From: Cerioporus squamosus
Lineage: Eukaryota > Basidiomycota > Agaricomycetes > Polyporales > Polyporaceae
Direction of reading: 5' to 3'
Length of the DNA: 64,000 nt
Assembly (NCBI GenBank): GCA_022592435.1
Contig: JABYQS010000006.1
Span: 372,001-436,000, forward strand
The notes under the pieces were generated by a model that did not search any database, was not told where the DNA came from, and saw nothing but the letters and a program-made list of their open reading frames with translations. Of the stretch, positions 55,798 through 64,000 are shown piece after piece; positions within the stretch are counted from its first letter, which is position 1, and each line of letters begins with the position of its first letter. The position numbers and the translations under genes were made by a program.

Positions 55798-56143
55798 GGC
55801 TGCGTCGTCGAGGCTGCTGGGAACTAAGCCTGTCGCCAATCGAGATCACTCCGCCGGCCGACACGTCCCCTCCCAGACGCCCGTGATGTCACCCCTTGCC
55901 TGCTATGGCAGGTCTCCTGCCTCTTCGGGCGTCGACGCGTCGGAGATGGGTGCACGGTCCAGCCACGCAGGTGGCTACCCTTCGATACTCCAGCCTGACT
56001 CTCTCCATGACGAGCCAACAGTTCGACTGACGTCACTATGAACGCGACGGCGGTATATCATCCTTGCACTCGCTCGACGCGTCGGCACAATTCTCTCTCT
56101 CTCCTCATCTTTCCCCAACTCACGCAAAACGACAACGACAACG
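55798..56143. promoter_or_regulatory. Divergent promoter region, VTA1 / short-chain dehydrogenase
   Basis: 346 bases between divergent ATGs. The 56090-56140 part is pyrimidine-rich on the plus strand (TTCTCTCTCTCTCCTCATC) followed by ACGCAAAACGACAACGACAACG just before the dehydrogenase ATG, a typical fungal transcription-start and leader composition. A TATATCATCC at 56056 could be its TATA element. Confidence 0.55.
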
Positions 56144-57338
56144 ATGGCACCCAACGTCCCCGAGCAGTACAAGAAGGGCTGGAAGCCGCCGTTCCAGCAG
56201 CAGGAAGTCGCCCCCGGCCAGCAGCGCAAACTGAACCCGCCCCCACTCGACGATATCACCGCCGACGGCAAGCCCTACAAGCCCGCTGGCAAGCTTGAGG
56301 GCAGGAAAGCGATCATCACTGGGGCGGACAGTGGATTGGGCGTAGTGTTGCGCTCCTCTTCGGTGAGTATATGCACCTCGTTACGTTTGTATGCCCTGAC
56401 GCGTGTCATCCAGCACTCGAGGGCGCAGACCTCACGCTCACGTACCTCCCGAGCGAGAAGAAGGACATCGAGGACACTGTCGACCTCATCAAGAAGAAGA
56501 CGAACAACGCCCGCAAGATTCAGGCACTAGAGTACGACCTCAGGAAAGAGGAGGTCTGCAAGGAGCTCATCAAGAAGCATCTGGACTTCCACGGCAAGCT
56601 TGACTCCATGTATGCGCTCTTTCCTCATGTATATATGCGTTTCCAGCTGATAGTCCTGCGCAGTGTCCTCAACCACGGCACACAAAATGCGAACAAGTAC
56701 CTCCCTGAGCTTCCTACTGAGCAGTGGCACGAGACGTTTGATACCAACATCCACTCGTTCTTCTACATCTGCAAGGTGCGTTGCTCTGAGCAGTTCCATG
56801 TGGCAACGGGATGTCTGACCAATTCATGTATGTATGCAGGCTGCTATCCCGCACCTCGAGGAGGGCTCTACCATCACCTTCAACGCGTCAATAAACTTCG
56901 CTGTTGGCCACCCGGAGCTACTTGACTACACCGCTACTAAGGGTGCCATGATCGCCTTCATGCGCGCTCTGAGCAACCAGATCGTCGGCGACAAGCAAAT
57001 CCGCTGCAATGCCGTCGCGCCTGGTCCCATCTGGACGCCTCTTATGTGCGTTTCACTTCAAGTTGGCGTACCACGGCGCATATACTGATGTTGATGTCCA
57101 TAGTCCCGCAACCATGAGCAAAGAGTCTATTGAGCAGTTCGGTGTCACGGTTCCCATGGGTCGTGCTGGGCAGCCCGTCGAGGTCGCAACCGCGTTTGTC
57201 TACCTGACCTCGGCAGATTCGAGCTACATCAGGTAATGCCGGTGGTCGAATTCTTTAGCAATTTTGGCAAAGTACTGACGATCACGTTCGTTCAGCGGGC
57301 AAGTCATCCATGTCAACGGAGGCGTCGTAATCGAGTAG
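56144..57338 (+). CDS. Short-chain dehydrogenase/reductase, one-base frame break in the NAD(P) site
   Basis: Classical SDR resembling the bacterial general-stress and plant glucose/ribitol dehydrogenase-like group. The leader PPLDDITADGKPYKPAGKLEG precedes the cofactor motif TGADSGLG. Next come LEGADLTLTYLPSEKKDIED, NHGTQNANKYLPELPTEQW, NTN-type helix DTNIHSFFYICKAAIPHLE, ITFNASINFAVGHPELLDYT, the active site YTATKGAMIAF (Tyr and Lys present), and the end GQVIHVNGGVVIE with TAG 57336-57338. Between 56340 and 56341 one base seems to be missing: after GLG the conserved RSVALLFA is encoded but in the wrong phase, so the exon as given reads VVLRSSS and cannot join exon 2 normally. Otherwise intact, about 290 residues. 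Confidence 0.85.
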
Positions 57339-57522
57339 ATCATGTCACGGACCACGCAGCAGGATATCATACAAGTGTACACTATCATCACATTGTAGCC
57401 ATACATCCCACGCCCCCATTACGATAGAAACAAATCAATTGCCCCAAGATCTCGACTGCAGCAAACGGGTAGAGCAGCAAATAACAGTCATACATACGCC
57501 GCGCCAGTGTTCCGAGAATGCT

Positions 57523-60500
57523 TCACACGTTCTCGAACGCAGCGATGCGCCCCTTGACCACAGAACAGTCGGACTGACCTGTATTACGAAGTCCTTGCGT
57601 CGGTCGGTGGTGCATCCTCGTTGCTGATAGGGAGGGCGGAACTGTCTCCGAGCGATCATACACTGGGCGAGAATGCGACGAGCCATCGGTGGTTGTAGAA
57701 ATAGGCGGACGAGACGGAGTAGTAGGCAGGAACGATGAGCCGACGAACGCGACAGGGTCGACGCAGAGGAGCTGGACAGGTGCGAGAGCCTCATGGCGTC
57801 GAGCGCAGAGACCGACGCGGGGATGTCAGACAGCTGGGAGAGACGGGGAGGCGGTTGGGGGAGCTGTCGCGAGGCACGTAGCTGGGAGTCGGAATCCGAG
57901 ACGCTGTTGGACGTGGAGATGGATGATGATGAACCCGCGATGCTGACGACGCTCCTAGTCCGGGAAGCTGATGCAGAGATGGAGAACGTGCTGGGGCAGG
58001 CCGATGAGCCCAGTCGAGGGGTAGTGTCTTCGTCTTCATCTTCGCCTTCATCTTCATCATGCTCGACGTCGACCTCGTCGGGGCTGAGTTCATAGACGTC
58101 TTTGCTGCTAGCGGCGCCCTCGCGGACATGTCTTGAGGGGCAACGAACGAGCAAGCCGCCATGTACTCTGTTGCGCCTCGGTGAAGCAACTTTCGGAGAA
58201 ACGTCCCGCGACTTGCGCTGCTCCACGCAGACGTCCGCCTGGCCGCTCTTCGCCTCCGAGCCGCGCGCACGAGGCCCCACTGGCATGCTTCCACGAACAG
58301 ACGGAGGGTCAGGAAATCGCCCAGAATCGAGCCGCGCGGTGCCGACGATGATGTCCACCTCCTCATCCGAGTCGGGATCGTCGTCGAGTTCGAGATTGCC
58401 TAAGTTACGCGTAGGCGAGTCGACGAGGCCATGATGCGGCTGGCTGCTGGAGGAGGCAGCGGAGACAGCAGACGAGGAGGCAGAGAAGCGGCTAGTTTCA
58501 GTTTCCGAGGTGCCAGTGGAAGACATGGAGAGGTCAGCGTCGTCGAGCTGCTCGTCCTGGTCATCTGAGATGGATCCAGCAGATGCCCTGTTGCCGGGAT
58601 TGGATCTGCAGAGGGGCGTATCCAACGGTATCCTACGAAGACCCTTGATCATTGAATCCGGCACGTCACCTCGGGACCGTGAAGTTGCTGCGGTGTGGTA
58701 CGTAGCGGTGGCCAGCGATGATATGTCGGAGTGCAGGCCGCGTTCAGGAATGATAGACGGTCGGTCGACAAGCAACGAAGAGCCGCAGAAGGAAAGTGAG
58801 TCCTGAGCCGACTGGTTCTCATACGGAATCAAGCGAGTGTACGCCCCACTTGGAGACAACAAGGGTTCGCTGGGGGTTGGATCCACCGAGAGGAAGTTGA
58901 TGATACGGATGGGAAGCGTGACATACACATCCGGGGTTAGGGAACCAGCGCTGATGGTGACGCGGATGGAGTATTCGACCTCGACGAGACGGGACCGCGC
59001 GATGGACAAGGCTTCGGGCTGAACGGTGTACGTGAACGAGACATCAGTGAAGGGTGGTATGGGTTGCGATGAGTCAGTGCGTCGTTGGCCTGCCAGTGGC
59101 CAACTCACGTACCGGAATGAGGATCCAATGAGAGAACTGTGCTTCTTGCCCAGCCGGAACGCCCGTCCACCACCCCTGTGCGCTAGCGTGCCCCTTGGCG
59201 ACGGAGTGGCCTCGCTCCAAGGAGTCTTCAGCTACGACCTTGTGAGTGGTAGCCGTCTGACAGGCATCCGGATCTATTGACATGCGATCGCCAGGGTCCA
59301 GATGAGGTTTGGGCTTGAAGAGCGTCGTCGTCCGCACCAGCGTCAGAGCCACGCTCTTGATGTTCTTCTTCGTCTCGTTAGCGATCCAGATGCGCACGGA
59401 ACAGCGCTGTCCAGCCATCCAGGTCATACGGTGAAGCGTGGCAGTGAGCTTCACCTTGTGGCCGCTGCCAATGACGGAGAGACTTTTAGCGGTCGATGCT
59501 TGGATAGGTCGCGGGGCGTTCGCGAGAACGACTGACGGGTTCATCCGGGGCCATACTTCGCAGTCGCGATAGAAGTGAGCGATGGAACGCTTCCCTGTCT
59601 GCGAATCCTTGACCTTCACGGATCTGGTGTCACAGTCAGTCAGCATTATACTTCTTCATACCAAACTAGTCACTCACATCATGGCGATGTAGCGGATGGT
59701 AACGCCCGATTGCACCGCTGGGGCACCCTTCGCAGAGCCGAAGGTGTCGTCGATGGGGAGATGCATGGCGAACGGAAGGATGTGCACGCCCTCCATAGCC
59801 CTCGAGAAGCCTTCTGAGTCTGGTGGAGAGTCGTAGACTCCGGTATATGCGTCGGTGATCGTAGAGAGCAGACTTGCGCGTTGATAGAACGTATGGCGAT
59901 CACTTTCACCAGATATGCACTCAAACCCAATGACGCGCACTCGCCCTTCGGCGAGCAACACAGGAGTTTCCTTCCTATGCCGCCTGCGGACACGAAGCTT
60001 GACGTTTCCGCGTATATAGCCACCCTCGATGAGGCAGTCGCTTTCCAGGACGATGTCAACCTCTACACGAGCACGGGGTTTGGCTTGCTCGAGAGACACC
60101 GCGTGCTTCCGTCGCTCGCGCTTGTCCAGGATGGAGTCGTGCATAGAGAGCACGGTTGCGCCGGGCTTCAACCGTGAGTTGGAGTTGCCGAGGAGCGACT
60201 TGAGTTCTGCAGCATTCCGAGAGGAGGAGACGCCGAAACTGAAGAGGGAGTCGTGCCGGCTGAAACCGCTGTCGTTGGTTGCCGTCTTGCGCCTAGAGGA
60301 TGTCTGAACTACCGTGGACGAAGATAGCGTAGACGGGTGACCCGAAGCATGATCGTCGGTGGCAGCGCGCCGGGTGTCAGCCGCGTCAGAAGGAACTGAC
60401 CCAGCTATCGTTCAACGTTGCTGACGCCTTTCGAAGGCATATTGGTCACACGTACCAGCTGTTGCACCTGCATCTTTGCCCGGAAATACAGGTACCGCCG

Positions 60501-60609
60501 CCTGGGAAGATCTGCTGGGTGGAAATATTGCTGGCCGCCGTGGAGAGTGCCGGGGAACTGCCACATCGCGACCGCGTACGTCGACCCCAAGACCTATTGG
60601 CTCGGACAT
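57523..60609 (-). CDS. Arrestin-like trafficking adaptor, one-base frame break near C-terminus
   Basis: Alpha-arrestin-type protein, a family that recruits ubiquitin ligases to membrane transporters. Start ATG 60609 (MSEPIGLGVDVRG), a disordered leader, then the N-terminal arrestin fold: ARVEVDIVLESDCLIEGGYI, RGNVKLRV, VRVIGFECI, VHILPFAMHLPIDDTFGSAK, TIRYIAMM. The C-terminal fold: KVKLTATLHRMTWMAGQRCS, VRIWIANETKKNIKSVALTL, SHWILIP, FTYTVQPEALSIARSRLVEV, EYSIRVTIS, YVTLPIRIINFLS. A long Ser-rich acidic tail follows, including a run DEDEGEDEDEDT. The plausible ending (FVGSSFLPTTPSRPP ... VVKGRIAAFENV, stop 57525-57523) is in a frame one base off from the tail before it (break near 57748). Length about 950 residues. 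I saw no clear PPxY motif. Confidence 0.8.
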
Positions 60610-61350
60610 CCTGAGACGGAAGCAATAGAGGGTTGACGGGTGCGAGGAAGCCTGACGAAGTGGTCAGGAGGACGGATAGATGTGGCGGAGAGGCTGACCT
60701 AGTGGTGACTTCCAAGATGAATGATCGGGCCCGGGCGGTTGAGGAGCAGCATACTGAGAAAGGCTCAACCAGCAAAGCCACTCATACAGAAGGCTTTGTC
60801 CAAGTCTTCTCTTCAGTGGTCGCGCTGCTGGGAGGATGTCTTGTGTTTGTCGACTTGAACCTGATATCTCAGACTTCATCTGGACTGCTTCATCCTGCGA
60901 GCCTGAGGATCCGAGTTGGTCGTGGCAGATGTGCGATGCGATAAGTAGTTTCAAAGGGCATTTGTGGTGTGTAGCGTCCGAGGTAGCCCCGAGAGTGAGC
61001 AAATGCTGGTGATGCACGAGCACTGGTGACTGGAGAAGGTATGAGGACAAACCCCCGAAGGCACTGTGGCGGTACCTACTACCCGAGGTCCATCATGATG
61101 GCCCGTTTTGGAAAGTGACAATCGTCCGCTGCATAACCGCGATGACATGGGAAGAATGCTGTTAACTCTTCCAGTCTACTATCCAGCGAGACAGATAGAT
61201 GCTTCACATTCACAGAGATCTCATTACCGATAGGATTCAATATGAGCAAGACTTTTTACGTGTAAGATATAATAGTGCGATTAAAGAAGTTGCCGCAGTA
61301 GCATAATGCTGATGGTTAGAGCTAATATATCCATGAGAGAGATAGCCCAT
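60610..61350. other. Intergenic region upstream of the arrestin gene
   Basis: About 740 bases between the GNAT 3' end and the arrestin start. AT-rich around 61190-61340 (GATATAATAGTGCG, GCTAATATATCC). No gene recognised; probably arrestin promoter and GNAT 3' untranslated region. Confidence 0.45.
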
Positions 61351-62728
61351 TCACCAGTGCCCCAAGTCAACCTTGTCAAGGTCGAAGCCAAGTTCTTTCC
61401 AAGATTCCGTCCTGTCATAAGGCCGGGAAGCAAACCCCACAAATCCCACCCGTTCGTACACCTTCCCTGCCGGATTGTTGTGGCCTACGTAAAGGACGAC
61501 CGTGTCCCTGGTCTTCAGTAGACTGACACATGCATGATGAGCTTCATATCTAGGGCTTGTGTAAGATGGACTCACTGTTCGCAGACATGCCTCGTCAAGC
61601 GTTCAGCGCATCCTCGAGTCCTCCACCGGGGGCCAGTGAAGACCTTTGTAATCCCAGCGACGTTGGCGGTAATGCGCGTGACTGCAACTATACACGCAAT
61701 TTCAGACTCCCTCCCAGGGCGCCGTAGCACATGCACCCAGAGCTGCCGCTTCTTCACCAGCAGCTCGGCCTCCAGGGCAGCCTGTTCGCAGGACAGCACA
61801 AATGGCTCCTGTCAAACTCGGGCGGTCAGCACAACGGCAAGCGGATACGTCAAGAGCGCGACAACTTACCGAAGTGACCGAGAATTCTTGGCACAACACA
61901 GAGACCTTCTTGACATCGGCCGCCGTGGCAAGACGTGAAGCGAAGGTGCCGTCGCCTGGTGGCGGATGCGGCCGAAGTGTGGTCCTGTCGCAGCACATCA
62001 GGCTGGCGTGGTAGTACAGCGGATTGGAATCCAACTGTATGCCGGTCTCCGCCGCCCAGCTAGCCGCAAAGGCGTCTGTGAGGGCGTCGAGGGCGAACAC
62101 CGAGAAAACCCGTTCCGGAGCAACCACGGCGCGGAGGGCGCGGACCATTGCGAGGATACGCGGCCGGACAAACGCGCCGACGAGCAATACAGATGGGAGG
62201 GGAGTGAAGATGAAGATAGGGTAGGGCCCGAGGGGTCCAGTGGTGCAGGACAGGACGAACAAGACTGCAGCGGAGCTCTCACTCGGCTTTGTCAAATCCC
62301 ACACCACCACCCAGAAATCCGCAGTTCCGTACGGTGTCGGGGACTTGGACGTGTTGTCCGCATGGGCGTACATTACGTTGGAGGCCTGGGCATTCTCGCG
62401 GAACGCGCCCCATACAGCGGTGGGAATATTCCTAGCGGAGTGCATCACGGAGACGGAGAAGGACGACATGGCGTAGGAGATGTTGGCAGAGATACCTTGC
62501 GTCGGAGCTGAGGTTGGGTTGCAGGTGCCCGGACTTCCTGTGCGCCATGTCTATATACTTGCTGAGCTTGTCGGCGCCCAAGGTGTATGCCGGTGAGAGT
62601 TGGATCTCCAGCGCAGGCACTGCCAAGTGAGCACGGCCGATCATGCCGGACGGGAAGGAAGGTGATTCGTTCGGGCCCTGGCGTGAAAGCGAGCAGCTGG
62701 ATATCTGGCTGTAACTGCGAACAGACAT
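61351..62728 (-). CDS. GNAT-family N-acetyltransferase
   Basis: Acetyl-CoA-dependent acetyltransferase of unknown substrate. The N-terminal part (IQLSPAYTLGADKLSKYIDM, SGHLQPNLSSDA|RNIPTAVWGAFRENAQASNV, YGTADFWVVVWDL) precedes a domain where the acetyl-CoA-binding region is visible: ESEIACIVAVTRITANVAGI, then TKVFTGPRWRTRGCAERLTR (the R-x-x-G-x-A loop), and VVLYVGHNNPAGKVYERVGF. Joining SSDA to RNIP across an intron with donor GTATCT and acceptor CTAG places the true start upstream, at ATG 62728 (or 62644); the shorter start at 62469 lies within that intron. Stop TGA 61353-61351. About 390 residues. Confidence 0.78.
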
Positions 62729-63400
62729 GACATGTCAGTATTATTCTCTGCCTCCAGCCGTTTCGTAACAAGGACTATCAATATGAACGCTGCGCGTATG
62801 ATGACATCGCGATAGATATCGGAGCGCGTCAGTGTTCCGTGACACGAGGTGCATGCCAGACAATTTGTGCCTCTTGATTCTTTGTCTGGTTCGACGGCTC
62901 GATGGATAGGAAGATGACTTCACCGATTGCTCTATCCTCCGAGTTTGCCGCAGAGGCTGGACGTCGTGACGTACACTGCTTGCCAGATATGAATCAAAGT
63001 AGTAGCTTCAACAGCAGATGCCCTCACCATCCATGAACTCCTCGCATTCCTCGTCAAGGACTTTGGGCCGGAAGTGCTAAGTGTGCTTCAAGTTGATATC
63101 CGAATCGCCGCGCCATCGCGATTTTCTGGCTAGCCTGAGCGCCAGCAGCAGCATCTGTCGCAATGCAACGGTTGATACCAGATAGCAACAAACGTCTCGA
63201 GAAGCGCCTTTGAGGAACGGTTCTACCTGCAGCAATATTGCTGGGGGGCAAGTCGTGACTGAGCTCGGGGTCAAGCGCGTCAAGACGGTTAAGCGACGGT
63301 GACCGAGGTACTGAGTACCGGCGCTTCGGCGTGATGCGCCTCCTCTCGCCACCATTGACTGGTTGCTCATTTCCGTCAAGCATCCACTCAGTCTTCGGCG
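62729..63400. promoter_or_regulatory. Divergent intergenic region, GNAT / Pop3-like gene
   Basis: About 670 bases between divergent ATGs; must contain both promoters. Minus-strand open frames from 63054 to 63670 are shadows crossing the Pop3-like exon. No TATA box or repeat recognised. Confidence 0.5.
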
Positions 63401-64000
63401 ATGTCTGACAAGGTTGCTCGTGCGCACACGAGCCAATCGAACCGCGCCAAAGCGCGTGTCGATGCTGACCGCAAGACCGTTTTCAAGAGCGTTGTAGACA
63501 ACCCATTCAGGGTGCAGTGGTACACAAACACGCTTGGTGGCATCATATCGTGCTGCTGACGAAAACTTCCGCACAGGCCTTACGTCGCTATGAACATCCA
63601 GAACAGCATCTTGGCGGGTGTTGTTGGCATGCTCGGAGGTGTCGCACAGCACAATTTCAACAGAGAGCATGCTAGCAGGAAGAGGAGGCGTGCCCGAGGT
63701 CCTCGCGATGACCGGCTGACGAAGAAACCGAAGTCCGGAGAAGCAGCCGCGCAGGAGAGCACAACTGTCCCAACCGACGCAGCGGGCACTGCAGCCATGG
63801 AAGTCGACGCAACCAACCCTGACTCAGCCACCGTGCCGTCCATTCTCCAGCATATGTCAGTCGGTATCAACGAGGTCACCAAGCGATTGGAAGCCCTCGC
63901 ACGATCGCACCGGCAAACCATCGTACCCACTACCGACCGCCCGGCGGCTTCAGAACCACCCAAGGCTACATCTTCCCGTCTCGTCATAGCATGTCGCGCC
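63401..64000 (+). CDS. POP3: Pop3/Rpp38-like RNase P/MRP subunit (5' part only)
   Basis: Putative subunit of nuclear RNase P and MRP, the tRNA/rRNA-processing ribonucleoproteins. The match is the N-terminal signature RKTVFKSVVDNPFRVQWPYV followed by NIQNSILAGVVGMLGGV, which resembles the (V/Y)KxVLDNPF...W block of fungal Pop3. Exon 1 is 63401 to about 63513 (splits the Trp codon), intron to about 63574 (CACAG), then exon 2. Next come a very basic stretch (ASRKRRRARGPRDDRLTKKP), a disordered acidic-neutral linker, and a helix SILQHMSVGINEVTKRLEAL; the gene runs out of the window, where the L7Ae-like core would follow. Assignment rests mainly on the short signature. Confidence 0.65.

Noticed and set aside
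62432..62469. GNAT start at ATG 62469
   Set aside because: This ATG falls inside an intron whose removal joins SSDA to RNIPTAVWG, matching a longer conserved N-terminus.
1..64000. tRNA, rRNA, CRISPR, retrotransposon or DNA-transposon content
   Set aside because: By eye I found no tRNA B-box context with cloverleaf, no spaced repeat array, and no reverse transcriptase, integrase or transposase translation. A covariance-model and repeat search would be needed to exclude small RNAs or old fragments.

Overview
The window is a gene-dense stretch of nuclear DNA from a filamentous basidiomycete, most likely an Agaricomycete. The evidence is composition (GC-rich, C/G-ending codons), many short GT-AG introns of about 50-65 nt, and gene families typical of that group: a FunK1 kinase, a tandem set of CE8 pectin methylesterases, a Cas1-type polysaccharide O-acetyltransferase and a septin of the Cdc3 class. 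I found no tRNA, rRNA, CRISPR array or intact transposon. All gene models are spliced by eye from conserved protein blocks, so internal exon edges are better supported than the outermost start codons.

Layout. 1-6.4 kb, all minus strand: the 5' part of mitochondrial succinate-CoA ligase alpha, an Mtr10/transportin-SR nuclear import receptor and septin Cdc3. 6.4-8 kb: mostly empty, with one doubtful small gene. 8-13.4 kb: a nitrilase, a FunK1 kinase on the opposite strand, and beyond it a shortened, broken second copy of the nitrilase. 13.7-15.6 kb: mitochondrial ribosomal protein mS35 and a CXXC zinc protein (DUF866), divergent from a 172-bp gap. 15.7-26.4 kb, minus strand: an IQ-motif protein, a Bck1-like MAPKKK of the cell-wall-integrity pathway, Gid8 of the GID/CTLH ubiquitin ligase, and Rrp15 of ribosome assembly. 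26.8-46.9 kb, plus strand: an ankyrin + dilute-domain protein, a dienelactone-hydrolase-like/SnoaL-like protein, a rhomboid protease, a Cas1 O-acetyltransferase, Sts1/Cut8, an intronless helical-repeat-like protein, a Rex4-like exonuclease that has lost catalytic residues, and an unknown coiled-coil protein.

47.5-53.8 kb: three head-to-tail secreted pectin methylesterases, each with a TATA box 46-50 nt upstream of its ATG; this is the clearest lifestyle island (plant cell-wall breakdown). 54.3-64 kb: Vta1 (ESCRT-III/Vps4 regulator), a short-chain dehydrogenase, an arrestin-like trafficking adaptor, a GNAT acetyltransferase and the start of a Pop3-like RNase P/MRP subunit.

Most genes are unrelated housekeeping neighbours. 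Exceptions are the pectinesterase array, the nitrilase gene/pseudogene pair and several divergent pairs sharing short promoters. The most notable anomalies are the catalytically stripped Rex4-like protein, three single-base reading-frame breaks inside conserved blocks between 49.2 and 57.8 kb, a probable GC-AG intron in RRP15 and a 5-nt microexon in the rhomboid gene. I did not find a convincing new multi-gene system.
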